Part shown: positions 44,889 through 53,731 of the stretch, piece after piece
Position numbering within the stretch: the first letter of the stretch is position 1
How the letters are laid out: every line of letters starts with the position of its first letter
Origin: Anaerolineaceae bacterium
GTDB lineage: Bacteria > Chloroflexota > Anaerolineae > Anaerolineales > Villigracilaceae
DNA: 64,000 bases
NCBI GenBank assembly: GCA_009772985.1
Contig: WOUS01000008.1
Span: 29,332-93,331 of the forward strand
Direction of reading: 5' to 3'
Position numbers and translations under genes: made by a program
The notes under the pieces: generated by a model
The model's input: the letters and a program-made list of their open reading frames with translations, nothing else
What the model was told of the DNA's origin: nothing
The model's database searches: none

Positions 44889-46190
44889 ATGATCCTGCAC
44901 GACAAAATTTCCGCCCAACTGCCCGACTGGCGGGCGCGCGTAACGAAACTGGTCAAGGAACACGGCGAGGCCGTCATTGACCAGGTCACCATCGGCCAGG
45001 TCTACGGCGGGATGCGCGACGTCAAGTCGCTGGTCAGCGACATCTCCTACGTCGACCCGGCGGAGGGCATCCGCCTGCGCGGCTATTCCATCCCCGAAGT
45101 GTTGAAACTGCTTCCGAAGCCGCAAGGCGCGCAGATGCCCTACGTGGGCGGCCTGTACTATCTCCTGCTGGTGGGCGAAATCCCGACCGCGGCGCAGGCG
45201 CTGGCCGTGGAGGATGAGTGGAAGGCGCGCAGTCTCATCCCGCAGAACATCCTCGGCTGCCTGGCCTCGAACGCCGCGCAGATGCACCCGATGACCCTGC
45301 TCTCGCAGGCGGTGCTGGGACTCCAGCCCGGCTCGCAGTTCACCCGCCGCTATCACGCGGGCATGAAGAAGGACGAGTACTGGCTGCCGATGCTGGAAGA
45401 CAGCCTCGACCTGACTGCGAAATTGCCGGTGCTGGCCGCTTATATTTACAACCTGAAATACCGCAACGGCGAAGTCCCGCAGACCGACCCGAACCTGGAC
45501 ATGGGCGCCAACTTCGCCCGCATGATCGGCGTCGAAGGGGCGGAATACGAGGACGTCGCGCGCCTGTACTTCATCCTGCACTCCGACCACGAACTGGGCA
45601 ACGTCAGCGCGCATGTGACGCATCTCGTGGCCTCCTCGCTCTCCGACATTTACTTCGCCTTCTCCGCCGGGCTGAACGGTCTCGCGGGACCGTTGCACGG
45701 CCTCGCCAACCAGGAATGTCTCGGCTGGCTGCTCGACGTGCATCGCAAGTTCGGCGGCGTGCCGACGAACGAGCAACTCCGCCAGTATGCCTGGGACTGG
45801 CTGAACAGCGGACGCGTCATCCCCGGCTACGGTCACGCCGTCCTGCGCGTCCCGGACCCGCGCTTCACCGCGCAGTTCGAGTTCGCCCAGAAGCATTTCC
45901 CCGACGATGAAATCCTGCGTCTGGCGGCGATGGTCTACGAGATCGTGCCGCAGGTCTTGAAGGAACAGGGCAAAGCCAAGAACCCGGCCCCCAACGTGGA
46001 CGCCATCTCCGGCACCCTGCAATACCACTACGGCGTGCGCGAGTTCGACTTCTACACCGTCCTGTTCGGCGTTGGCCGCGCCCTGGGCGTGACCGCCAAC
46101 GCGGTCTGGGCGCGCGCTCTCGGTCAGCCCCTCGAACGTCCCAAGTCCCTGACGACGGCCATGCTGGAGGCAGCGGCAAAGGGCAAGTAG
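44889..46190 (+). CDS. gltA: Citrate synthase
   Basis: 433 aa. Catalytic residues: His in HSDHELGNVSAH, His in LAGPLHGLANQECL, GYGHAVLR and the catalytic Asp in PAPNVDAISG. The N-terminal region and length resemble the type I eukaryote-like citrate synthases rather than the common 370-390 aa bacterial form. CGGAGACTCTT precedes the ATG. It shares the block with mdh and ends in a strong terminator. Confidence 0.94.
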   Translation: MILHDKISAQLPDWRARVTKLVKEHGEAVIDQVTIGQVYGGMRDVKSLVSDISYVDPAEGIRLRGYSIPEVLKLLPKPQGAQMPYVGGLYYLLLVGEIPTAAQALAVEDEWKARSLIPQNILGCLASNAAQMHPMTLLSQAVLGLQPGSQFTRRYHAGMKKDEYWLPMLEDSLDLTAKLPVLAAYIYNLKYRNGEVPQTDPNLDMGANFARMIGVEGAEYEDVARLYFILHSDHELGNVSAHVTHLVASSLSDIYFAFSAGLNGLAGPLHGLANQECLGWLLDVHRKFGGVPTNEQLRQYAWDWLNSGRVIPGYGHAVLRVPDPRFTAQFEFAQKHFPDDEILRLAAMVYEIVPQVLKEQGKAKNPAPNVDAISGTLQYHYGVREFDFYTVLFGVGRALGVTANAVWARALGQPLERPKSLTTAMLEAAAKGK

Positions 46191-46192
46191 TC

Positions 46193-46220
46193 AGTGTTCA
46201 GTGAACAGTAAGCAGTGAGC
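46193..46220. repeat. CAGTGTTCAGT-type repeat arm
   Basis: AGTGTTCAGTGAACAGTAAG directly after the gltA stop. An inverted counterpart is at 48786-48815, enclosing the split ATPase and the methyltransferase. Confidence 0.45.
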
Positions 46221-46221
46221 A

Positions 46222-46254
46222 ATCTCCCGGCGTTTGATGCGCCGGGAGATTTTT
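46222..46254 (+). terminator. Rho-independent terminator of gltA
   Basis: 10-bp stem ATCTCCCGGC/GCCGGGAGAT followed by TTTTGATT. Confidence 0.88.
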
Positions 46255-46287
46255 GATTGATCGGGAACTGCACAGTAACGCCGACTT

Positions 46288-47825
46288 TCAGCGGATGCGG
46301 TTGTAATCTTCGTGGTCGGGGAAAGGATAAACGATGTAATGATCATCCCGTTTGACCTGCAGCTTCGTGTAAAACATCGGGTGGATGACACACTCGTCCG
46401 TGTCGCTCAAGACCAGCCTGTCATCCATATTGTATTCAAAGTCCGCCTCGACAATGCCCGTTTCCTGGTCTTTTTCTCGGACCCTGCCCACGATCCCGAG
46501 TTCGGTCACCAGGCGATGGAATTTGTTGGCAGTGTAGGTCCCTGCGGGCCAGGAGCGTGAAGTTTTTTTTGCGACTTGGTCAATATAGTTTCCCGGGAAT
46601 ATGGCCGGCGCTTTTGTCAAGGCAGTGATGATCTCTGCCACTCCGGGATAGATCAGGCCGTAAGAATTCAGGACCTCATCTGCCAGTATTCTTTCGTTTT
46701 CTGAAATGACCTGAGCAATGTTGATGTTTTTGAAGCAGGGGAATTTCCCGCTTTTACTGGCCGTGCGGGCGATGCGGTTGCACAGGATCACCAGTTGGCG
46801 CGGCCGCATTTGGGTGTGGCGGAGGATGTATGGCAGGCTTTGCTCTTCCTTGCTGCGCAGGTTGCAGATTCTGTCTCCGAAGAACGGAGTCCAGAGTTTG
46901 GACCGCACTTCGTCGAAATCTTCCCAATCTATGGTTTTGAATGGGAAAGGATACTTCTGGTTTTGCAGGTGCTTGTGGAATCGCCACGAAACGAGCCGAA
47001 TCAAATCCCTGGGCTTCCACAGGAGATAAAGAGGGTCCCGAATGAATTTTGTTGTATTCGGGATGTTCCCTTCCTGGATGTACGGAAATATCTCCGCCGA
47101 TACAAAGGCTTTAACGTGTATGCCCTTGCGGGCATATGCAATATTGAATTTGCTGGCGCACTGGATCAGGGCTGCCGAGACAGCCATCATTGCCAGATTA
47201 TCGCGGTCATATCGTTCGAAGGTATCAACCGCAATGATCACGGGTTCTTTGCGGGTAATTTCCAGGGCTTTTTCCTTTGCCCGCGCAAATACCGGATCGG
47301 CGAGCATTTCTGTCAGCGCGTCTGCAAAAGCCCCGGTTTCGTCCAGGTATTTGCTCAACACCTGTTTGAGCAGTTCCCGGACAAAAACAGAAGCCCTTCC
47401 TTTTTGGCAGTGAATATCCCGGCATTTTTCAATGCCGGATCGTAATCGCGGTATTCGTTGAATATCATGGACCAGATGAGGTATTCCCAGATTTTGAACA
47501 CATCGTTCACTGCCGCGTCGGGGGAGGTGTAGACTTTGTGCGAAATCCGGTTGATGATGCTGTCGTAGATGGTCGGCTCATCCACATCAATGTTGTGGGA
47601 CTTCTTGATGCGTTCCTGGAATCCAAAATACTTTGTCAGGGTTGTCTTGCCAGAGCCTCGCCGCCCGACAATCAAATAGACTTCCGAGTCGGTTGCCTCC
47701 TCGTTGAAACGGCTCAGGTCGTAGAAGAACTCGGAATAGTGATCCTGCAAGACATCAATCTCGTCCTCGCACGATACCTCCCCGAAAGGATATGGAAAAC
47801 CAAATTCAGATTGTGGGTCCACCAT
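46288..47825 (-). pseudogene. P-loop ATPase (Sll1717-like), split by a frameshift
   Basis: The 5' part, 47355-47825 (from MVDPQSEFGFPYPFGE; AGGAG upstream), has Walker A VGRRGSGKTTLT and ends in a stop at 47355-47357. The 3' part (46288-47361) is in another frame and continues the same protein (LSKYLDETGAFADALTEML, IIAVDTFERYDRDN as Walker B, DDRLVLSDTDECVIHPMF near the end). The frames meet at a run of five A on the coding strand (about 47400-47404): a sixth A gives AKKGRASVFVRELLKQVLSK continuously. So there is a 1-nt deletion, an indel error, or a -1 shift at C-AAA-AAG. If repaired, about 512 aa. Function unknown; STAND-like signalling is possible. Confidence 0.75.
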
Positions 47826-47929
47826 GATCTCCTGGTCGGCAATGTTCGTTGTCTGGCGTTGTGACTTTGCGCATAAGTATATATCAGAACCGCTCCCGGC
47901 ACAATACGGAGCACCAGTCGGAAAAACTG

Positions 47930-48721
47930 CTACAACTTGACCGCCCGCGTGGCAATGTAGGACGGGTGGTATTTGCTGATGGGCGAGTCCGGGCAGACGT
48001 CCTCGTAAAAGCCGGTGATGGCGAAGCCGGCGTCGGTCTGGCCGCCGATCTGGTCGGTGAGCGTGTGGCCGAACTCGAGCGGCGTGCCGTCGGCCATGTA
48101 GGCTTGCAGTTCCTCCGCGTCGAAGGTTTCGAGGTCCGAGTAGGGGATGGTGTAGCGGACGGTGAGCGCTTTCTGGTCTTCGAGCGTGGTGCCGAACAGA
48201 TAGTAGACCGGGTTGGCGATGCCTGCCAGGAGCAGGCCGCCGCGCCGCAAGACACGCTGCGCCTCCCGCCACACGGGCCGGATTTCGGGACAGAACACGT
48301 TCGAGACCGGGTGGAAGACCAGGTCGAACGATCCGTCGGCGAATGCCGACAGGTCGCGCATGTCGCCCTCCACCGTGCGGATGGCCAGCCCCTCGCGTTC
48401 CGCCACCTGCCGGTCGCGCTCCAGTTGCGCCGGGGAGTTGTCGAAGATGGTCACGTTCGCGCCGAGCGCGGCGAAGACCGGCCCCTGCTGCCCGCCCCCG
48501 CACGCCAGCCCGAGCAAGTCCAGCCCCCGGAAGGAGGCCGGGAACCAGTCACGCGGCACGGGTTTGGTCTCGGTCAGCAGAACGGAAAACTTTCCCTGCC
48601 GGGCGTCGGCGATCTCCTCCGGCCCGACCGGGACCGTGAACTTGTTGCCCTGCGCCGCCTGCTGATCCCAGGCGTAGCGGTTGTATGCGGGCACGTTGAG
48701 TTTGCTTGTTCCTTTGCGCAT
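47930..48721 (-). CDS. Class I SAM-dependent methyltransferase
   Basis: 263 aa. SAM motif [30 protein letters not shown], motif [29 protein letters not shown] and post-motif [19 protein letters not shown]-terminal YNRYAWDQQ is typical of a group of small-molecule methyltransferases. Substrate unknown. ATG 48721 has AGGAGAAATC upstream and its own TATAAT at 48738-48743. Confidence 0.88.
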   Translation of the reverse strand: MRKGTSKLNVPAYNRYAWDQQAAQGNKFTVPVGPEEIADARQGKFSVLLTETKPVPRDWFPASFRGLDLLGLACGGGQQGPVFAALGANVTIFDNSPAQLERDRQVAEREGLAIRTVEGDMRDLSAFADGSFDLVFHPVSNVFCPEIRPVWREAQRVLRRGGLLLAGIANPVYYLFGTTLEDQKALTVRYTIPYSDLETFDAEELQAYMADGTPLEFGHTLTDQIGGQTDAGFAITGFYEDVCPDSPISKYHPSYIATRAVKL

Positions 48722-48737
48722 GATTTCTCCTGCGGGC

Positions 48738-48743
48738 ATTATA
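48738..48743 (-). promoter_or_regulatory. -10 box of the methyltransferase promoter
   Basis: TATAAT on the minus strand, 16 nt before ATG 48721, immediately after the LysM terminator. Confidence 0.5.
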
Positions 48744-48750
48744 CACTCAC

Positions 48751-48783
48751 AAAAATCTCCCCGCGAACTTCCTCGCGGGGAGA
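48751..48783 (-). terminator. Rho-independent terminator of the LysM gene
   Basis: 10-bp stem TCTCCCCGCG/CGCGGGGAGA followed on the minus strand by TTTTTGTG. Confidence 0.88.
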
Positions 48784-48816
48784 CTGTACACTGTTCACTG
48801 TCTACTGGACACTGCC

Positions 48817-49959
48817 TCACGGAGTCGGCGTTACAGCCGGAGCCGAGCCGCTCCACGAGAAGGCGCGCCGTTCGCTGGATGTGCCGGCCAGGCTCCAGAT
48901 TGGGTTGCCCTGGTCGTCGGTGCCGGTCTGGCGGACGACCACCACCCACCAGCGGATGACGTGCGCGGCGTTGTCCTGCGGGCGGAACGTGACCGGGACG
49001 ATGTACTTGGTGTCGGTCACGTAGGCGAGCAGCGGGCGTCCGGTCCCGGCGGTCACGTCCAGCACGGTGACCATGTAGCGCTCGTTCTCGCGCAGGGTGC
49101 CGACCGAAGCCCATTGCAGCGTGATGGTGTTGTGCGCCAGCGTGAACGGCGATCCGTCCGCGGGCAGGAGCAGGTTGGGGGCCGGGTAGGGCGGAGGCGT
49201 GGTGGGCGTCGGGCTGGGGCCGGGAGTGGCGGCGCGCATGCACAGCGGGATGCTGATGGTGGCGCCCAGGTAGACGTTGTCGGTGGTCAGGCCGTTCCAC
49301 TCCTTGATGGCGTCCATGGATACGTTGTAGTTCAGCGAGATGGTGCTCAACGTGTCGTTCGCCTGGACGGTGTAAGCCACGGTCTGGCAGGCGGCGCGGG
49401 TGGCGGCAGCCGGTTCCAGCGTCATGGTGGCTGCTGCCGGCGGGGTCGGTGTGGGCTGTGGCACTTTAAGCACCTGGCCGATGCGCAGGTCCGTGCATGT
49501 GACGGACAGGTTGTTCAGCAGGATGATGCTCTGCACCGAGACGTTGAAGGCGTAGGCGATCGTCCCGCAGTTGTCGTTGGCCTTGACGATGTACTCGATG
49601 GGCGGGAGCGGCGAAGGCGTCGGCGTGTCGGTCGGGATGGGCGTCTCAGTCGGTGTCTGGCTTGGGGGCAGCGTGTTCGTAGCCGACGGGATCGGGGTCG
49701 GGACGACGACGCGGCCGGTCGTTTGCAGGCCGATGAAGACCAGCGTCGCGCCGATGGCGAGGAACAACGCCAGCAGTCCCAGCGCCAGCGGCAGGCTCAT
49801 CCGGATCTCGGGCATCCGCGATCCCTGCACAGCCTTCTGCGATTTCGGCTGGGGCTTCGGGCTGAATTCGCTGCCGCAGACCACGCAGCGGGTGGCGTTT
49901 TCAGCCAGGCGTGTGCCGCAGGTCGGGCAGAGTTTGGTTGGGGCAGTTTCTGGGCTCAT
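48817..49959 (-). CDS. Zinc-ribbon, single-TM, double LysM protein
   Basis: 380 aa. Cytoplasmic zinc ribbon [19 protein letters not shown] (residues 11-29), one TM helix (about 55-80), a Pro/Thr linker, two LysM domains ([19 protein letters not shown]...IGQVLKVP and [19 protein letters not shown]...LGATISIP) and a C-terminal beta-rich domain of about 130 residues. It binds peptidoglycan outside while the zinc ribbon stays inside. ATG 49959 lies 10 nt after TATAAT and has no ribosome-binding site, so its mRNA is nearly leaderless. Confidence 0.88.
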   Translation of the reverse strand: MSPETAPTKLCPTCGTRLAENATRCVVCGSEFSPKPQPKSQKAVQGSRMPEIRMSLPLALGLLALFLAIGATLVFIGLQTTGRVVVPTPIPSATNTLPPSQTPTETPIPTDTPTPSPLPPIEYIVKANDNCGTIAYAFNVSVQSIILLNNLSVTCTDLRIGQVLKVPQPTPTPPAAATMTLEPAAATRAACQTVAYTVQANDTLSTISLNYNVSMDAIKEWNGLTTDNVYLGATISIPLCMRAATPGPSPTPTTPPPYPAPNLLLPADGSPFTLAHNTITLQWASVGTLRENERYMVTVLDVTAGTGRPLLAYVTDTKYIVPVTFRPQDNAAHVIRWWVVVVRQTGTDDQGNPIWSLAGTSSERRAFSWSGSAPAVTPTP

Positions 49960-49969
49960 ACGAAGGCGG

Positions 49970-49975
49970 ATTATA
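49970..49975 (-). promoter_or_regulatory. -10 box of the LysM gene
   Basis: TATAAT on the minus strand, 10 nt before ATG 49959; predicted leader of about 3 nt. Confidence 0.5.
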
Positions 49976-50060
49976 CCATGAGGCGCAGGGAGGGGAGAAA
50001 AAATGTCTGCGCAATTCCCGGCGCATAACCAATCGTTTTGCGTCGAATGTGTGCGTCGAA

Positions 50061-50511
50061 ATGGAATTCGACGGCTGGGACGTCAAGCCTGCCGAGGCAG
50101 GCTGAACGCGCTTCAGCGTGTTTCCGGTTCCAGGATGCGAATTCCATTCGCACCGGTTCCATTCGCGCGTGTTTCATTTCGCGCCGGCGCCGAATCCCCA
50201 TTCCTCTCCCATCGAATGGAATTCGACGGCTGGGATGTCAAGCCTGCCGAGGCAGGCCGAACGCGCTTCAGCGTGTTTCCGATTTCAGGATGCGAATTCC
50301 ATTCGCACCGATTCCATTGCGCGTGTTTCATTTCGCGCCGGCGCCGAATCCCCATTCCTCTTCCGTCGAATGGAATTCGACGGCTGGGACGTCAAGCCTG
50401 CCGAGGCAGGCTGAACGCGCTTCAGCGCGTTTCCGGTTCCAGGATGCGAATTCCATTCGCACCGATTCCATTCGCGCCGGTTCCTTCCCTGCCTGCTGCC
50501 AATCCGTCTTT
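50061..50511. repeat. Three tandem copies of a 155-bp repeat
   Basis: Copies start at 50061, 50216 and 50370 (periods 155 and 154; the third is shortened). Each contains TGGAATTCGACGGCTGGGA, TCAAGCCTGCCGAGGCAGG (a palindrome around CCTGCCGAGGCAGG), CGCTTCAGCG-GTTTCCG and CGAATTCCATTCGCACC. GGAATTCGACGG/CGAATTCCATTC give inverted pairing inside each copy. A relative lies at 59951-60064. It ends just before the E1 alpha promoter. No CRISPR-type spacing. Confidence 0.9.
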
Positions 50512-50520
50512 CGCCTCGGT

Positions 50521-50526
50521 TATAAT
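50521..50526 (+). promoter_or_regulatory. -10 box of the E1 alpha operon
   Basis: TATAAT, 9 nt before ATG 50536; near-leaderless mRNA. The -35 region is in the third tandem repeat. Confidence 0.55.
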
Positions 50527-50535
50527 GTCCCCGTT

Positions 50536-51426
50536 ATGACCGAAAACTACGATCTCTACAAAACCATGCTCCTCATCCGCCGCTTCGAGGAACGCCTGCT
50601 GGCGGAATTTTCGACCGGCAGCCTGGTCGGCACCACCCACGCCTACATCGGGCAGGAGGCCGGCGCGGCCGGCATTTTCTCCGTGGCCGGTGCGGACGAC
50701 GTGGTCTTCAGCAACCACCGCTGTCACGGCCATTTCCTCGCTTACGGGGGCGACCCCTATCGCCTCGCTGCCGAACTGATGGGCAGGGCCACCGGCCTGG
50801 TCGGCGGACGCGGCGGCTCCCAGCACATCCAGTGGCGCAACTTTTATTCGAACGGAATCCAGGGCGGCATCGTCCCGGTGGCAACCGGCATGGCGCTGGC
50901 CGAAAAAACGAAACAGACCGGCAACCTCGCCCTCGTTTTCATCGGCGACGGGACGCTCGGCGAGGGCGTCCTCTACGAGAGCCTCAACATCGCCGCCCTC
51001 TGGACCCTGCCCTTGCTCATCGTCCTCGAGGACAACCGCTACGCCCAGACGACGCCCACCGAAAAGGGCGTGGCCGGTTCGATGGCCGGACGTTTCGCCG
51101 CCTTCGGCATCCCGGTCTGGGAACGCGAGACAGCCGACGTGCTGGACGTCCGCGCCGCGGCGGGGGAGGCGCTCCGGCATGTCCGCTCCGGGGCGGGACC
51201 GGGCTGCCTGCTCCTGCACACCCATCGTTTCTCCGCCCACAGCAAGGGCGACGACCCGCGCTCGCCCGAAGAACTGGCGCGCATCCGCCAGTTCGACCCG
51301 CTGACGGTCCACGCCGCGCGCCTGTCGTCCGCCGAAACCGGACAGGCCGAGGCCGAAATCGCCGCCGTCATCAACGACGCCTTCACCCGCGCCGCCGCCG
51401 ATCCGTTCCCAGAGTTGGAACGTTAA
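50536..51426 (+). CDS. pdhA: 2-oxoacid (pyruvate-type) dehydrogenase E1, alpha subunit
   Basis: 296 aa. ThDP-binding: FIGDGTLGEGVLYESLNIAALW...EDNRYAQTTP, with RCHGHFLAYGG, GRGGSQHIQ (active-site His) and GIVPVATGMALA. C-terminal HRFSAHSKGDDPR is the phosphorylation-loop region. Shorter than classical PdhA, like the E1 pairs in acetoin dehydrogenases and surface-glycan loci. With E1 beta it decarboxylates a 2-oxoacid and reductively acylates a lipoyl domain. Downstream genes supply E1 beta and a lipoyl protein. Confidence 0.88.
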   Translation: MTENYDLYKTMLLIRRFEERLLAEFSTGSLVGTTHAYIGQEAGAAGIFSVAGADDVVFSNHRCHGHFLAYGGDPYRLAAELMGRATGLVGGRGGSQHIQWRNFYSNGIQGGIVPVATGMALAEKTKQTGNLALVFIGDGTLGEGVLYESLNIAALWTLPLLIVLEDNRYAQTTPTEKGVAGSMAGRFAAFGIPVWERETADVLDVRAAAGEALRHVRSGAGPGCLLLHTHRFSAHSKGDDPRSPEELARIRQFDPLTVHAARLSSAETGQAEAEIAAVINDAFTRAAADPFPELER

Positions 51427-51458
51427 CTTTCCAGCCTGCCAACTTGCCAACCGTAAAA

Positions 51459-52487
51459 ATGACAACAGTTCTGGAATCTCTCAATCGCGCTCTTCATACC
51501 GCCATGGAAACCGACCCGCGCGTCTACGTGCTCGGCGAGGACATCCTCGACCCCTACGGCGGCGCGTTCAAGGTCACGCGCGGACTGTCCACCAAATTTC
51601 CCGACCGCGTCCTGACCACGCCCATCTCCGAAGCGGGCATCGTCGGCGTCTCCAGCGGGATGGCCCTGCGCGGCCTGCGCCCGGTGGCCGAGATCATGTT
51701 CGGCGACTTCGTCACGCTCATCGCCGATCAGGTGGTGAACCACGCCGCCAAGTTCCGCTGGATGTATAACGACAGCGTGCGCGTGCCGCTCGTCGTGCGC
51801 GCCCCGATGGGCGGGCGGCGCGGCTACGGCCCGACGCACTCGCAGTCGCTCGAAAAAATGTTCCTCGGCGTGCCCGGGCTGAAGGTCCTCGCCCCCAACA
51901 CCCTCGGTGACCCCGGCGGCCTGCTCGAAGCCGCCATCGCCGACGATGACCCGGTTCTGTTCGTGGAGCACAAATTGCTCTACACCCGTCCGCTGCTCGC
52001 GGCCGGTCAGGGCGATCTGGCGGACTTTGCGCTGGAGACGGGCGGCGGGCCGGTTCCGTATTTCGTGCTGCGGCCTGCCTACCCGGCCAGCCTGACGATT
52101 GCGACCTACGGCTACAATTTCGAACTGGCGCGCCAGGCCGCACTGGAACTGATGATGGAACACGAGATCTTTGCGGAACTGGTGGTTTTCTCGCAACTCA
52201 GCCCGTTCGACCTCGAACCGCTGTTCGCCTCCCTTGCCCGGACCCTGCGACACGGCTCAGGGCAAGCCCGCCGCCTGCTCACCGTTGAAGAAGGCGGCCT
52301 GACCCTCGGCTGGGGCGCGGAGGTGGCTGCTCGTGCCGCGGAGCGTAGTGACGATTTAAGTCGCTGCTCTGTCCGGCGCGTGGCGGCGCGCGACCTGCCC
52401 ATCGCCAATTCCCCACGGCTCGAAGATGCCATCCTGCCGTCGGTGCAGGATATCGTCAACGCGGCGCTGGAATTATCGAACGCGTAG
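51459..52487 (+). CDS. pdhB: 2-oxoacid (pyruvate-type) dehydrogenase E1, beta subunit
   Basis: 342 aa. LNRALHTAMETDPRVYVLGEDI, FPDRVLTTPISEAGIVGVSSGMA, EIMFGDFVTLIADQVVNHAAKFRWMY, GRRGYGPTHSQSLEKMF and PNTLGDPGGLLEAAIADDDPVLFVEHK are all E1 beta signatures. The start ATG 51459 has no obvious Shine-Dalgarno sequence; 32 nt after pdhA. Residues around RTLRHGSGQARR (52236-52270) and AERSDDLSRCSV (52340-52375) look like in-frame repeat-derived stretches. Its TAG stop is part of the GTAGGGGC end of the palindromic element that follows. Confidence 0.88.
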   Translation: MTTVLESLNRALHTAMETDPRVYVLGEDILDPYGGAFKVTRGLSTKFPDRVLTTPISEAGIVGVSSGMALRGLRPVAEIMFGDFVTLIADQVVNHAAKFRWMYNDSVRVPLVVRAPMGGRRGYGPTHSQSLEKMFLGVPGLKVLAPNTLGDPGGLLEAAIADDDPVLFVEHKLLYTRPLLAAGQGDLADFALETGGGPVPYFVLRPAYPASLTIATYGYNFELARQAALELMMEHEIFAELVVFSQLSPFDLEPLFASLARTLRHGSGQARRLLTVEEGGLTLGWGAEVAARAAERSDDLSRCSVRRVAARDLPIANSPRLEDAILPSVQDIVNAALELSNA

Positions 52488-52571
52488 GGGCGGACCTATG
52501 TGTCCGCCCTGGGCCGACACGCAGGTCGGCCCCTGCGTGTCCACCGGGCGACCACATAGGGTCGCCCCTAC
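52484..52571. repeat. GTAGGGGC...GCCCCTAC palindromic element, intergenic
   Basis: 88 bp with perfect GTAGGGGC/GCCCCTAC ends and internal hairpins (GGCGGAC-GTCCGCC, GGCCGAC-GTCGGCC, GGGCGACC-GGTCGCCC). It supplies the pdhB stop codon and ends 9 nt before the next start. Confidence 0.85.
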
Positions 52572-52580
52572 AGGTGAACC

Positions 52581-53693
52581 ATGATCAAATCCGAAATCCT
52601 CGTCCCCCTGCTGAACGCCAACGAACCCGAAGCACGGCTGGCCGCCGTCCACGTGAAGGACGGGCAGGCCGTGGAAAAAGGCGCGCTCCTGTTCACCATC
52701 GAGACGACCAAGGCCGCCTCGGACATCGAGTCGCCGGAGGCCGGTTTTGCGCGCTTGCTGGCGAAGGAGGGTGACACGCTGGCGGTCGGCGACCGGCTGG
52801 CGGTTATCACCGAAAAGGCTGATGAACCGGTGGAAATTGCGGGTAGGGGCGACCTTTATGGTCGCCCTGGGGCAGGGACAAGCCCTGCCCCTACAGACAT
52901 GCGCATCACCAAACCGGCGCGGACGCTGGCCGAATCCCTCGGCGTGGACCTGGCCGCGCTGCCCACCGACCGCCTCGTGACCGAGGATGTGGTCCGGCAG
53001 TACGCCGGGGCCGCGCCGGAGATTTCCCTCCCGCCCGCGGACCAGCCGTACATCCTGATCTACGGCGGCGGCGGGCACGCCAAGTCCATCATGGAGATGG
53101 TCAAGCAGTTGGGCGGGTACGCCATCGCCGGCATCGTGGACGACAGCCTCCCCGCCGGGACGCGCGTGCTCGGCATCCCGGTGCTGGGGACGCGCGCGGC
53201 CCTGTCCGCGCTGACCGGGCTGGGGGTCCGGCTGGCGGCGAACGGAGTGGGCGGCATCCTCGATATCAACGTCCGCGTCAAGGTGTTCGAACTGCTCGAG
53301 GCGGCGGGATTCGCCTTCCCGGCGCTGGTGCATCCGCGCGCGACGGTCGAGCCGAGCGCGCAGGTGGGGGAGGGGGTGCAGGTGTTTGCCAATGCCTACG
53401 TCGGCGCGGAGGCGGAACTCCAGCCGCGCTGCATGGTCAACACGAACGCGGTCGTTTCGCACGACTGCGTGGTTGGCGCGTACACGCACATCGCCCCCGG
53501 CGCGCTGCTGGCGGGGCACGTCCACGTCGGCGGGCGGACGCTGGTGGGCATGGGCGTCACGACTGCCATCGGCGTGCGCATCGGGTCCGGGGTCCGGATC
53601 GGGAACGGGGCGATTGTGCTGGCCGATGTGCCGGACAGGATGGTCATCCAGGCGGGGAGATACTGGGTTGGGAAAGCGGAGACGCCCAAGTAG
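52581..53693 (+). CDS. Fusion: lipoyl domain, E3-binding domain and NeuD/PglD-type sugar acetyltransferase
   Basis: 370 aa. Residues 1-80 form a lipoyl domain with ETTKAA placing the lipoyl Lys at K44. Residues 108-142 are a peripheral subunit-binding domain (RITKPARTLAESLGVDLAALP, RLVTEDV). From 156 on it is a NeuD/PglD acetyltransferase: nucleotide-sugar-binding ILIYGGGGHAKSIMEMV, then a left-handed beta helix with the catalytic-type His in VVSHDCVVGAYTHIAPGALLAG and the end GNGAIVLADVPD. The E2 catalytic domain of a normal complex is replaced by a sugar acetyltransferase. Residues 88-105 come from an in-frame palindrome in the linker. AGGTGAACC precedes the ATG. Last gene of the E1 alpha-E1 beta operon. 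Direct acetyl transfer from lipoyl to sugar is inference. Confidence 0.85.
   Translation: MIKSEILVPLLNANEPEARLAAVHVKDGQAVEKGALLFTIETTKAASDIESPEAGFARLLAKEGDTLAVGDRLAVITEKADEPVEIAGRGDLYGRPGAGTSPAPTDMRITKPARTLAESLGVDLAALPTDRLVTEDVVRQYAGAAPEISLPPADQPYILIYGGGGHAKSIMEMVKQLGGYAIAGIVDDSLPAGTRVLGIPVLGTRAALSALTGLGVRLAANGVGGILDINVRVKVFELLEAAGFAFPALVHPRATVEPSAQVGEGVQVFANAYVGAEAELQPRCMVNTNAVVSHDCVVGAYTHIAPGALLAGHVHVGGRTLVGMGVTTAIGVRIGSGVRIGNGAIVLADVPDRMVIQAGRYWVGKAETPK
52843..52894. repeat. GTAGGGGC...GCCCCTAC palindromic element inside a coding region
   Basis: 52 bp, ends GTAGGGGC and GCCCCTAC, two internal hairpins (GGCGACC-GGTCGCC and GGGGCAGGG-CCCTGCCCC). Read in frame as a Gly/Pro-rich linker of the lipoyl fusion protein. 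Confidence 0.85.
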
Positions 53694-53731
53694 GGCGTCT
53701 CTTTATTTCTGGGCAAACCGGCGGGAGCAGG

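Noticed and set aside
47826-48503. N-terminal extension of the P-loop ATPase
   Set aside because: It is an out-of-frame reading of the methyltransferase gene on the same strand; ATG 47825 has its own ribosome-binding site.
50061-50511. CRISPR array
   Set aside because: Only three units of about 155 bp with no unique spacers and no cas genes; it is a simple tandem repeat.
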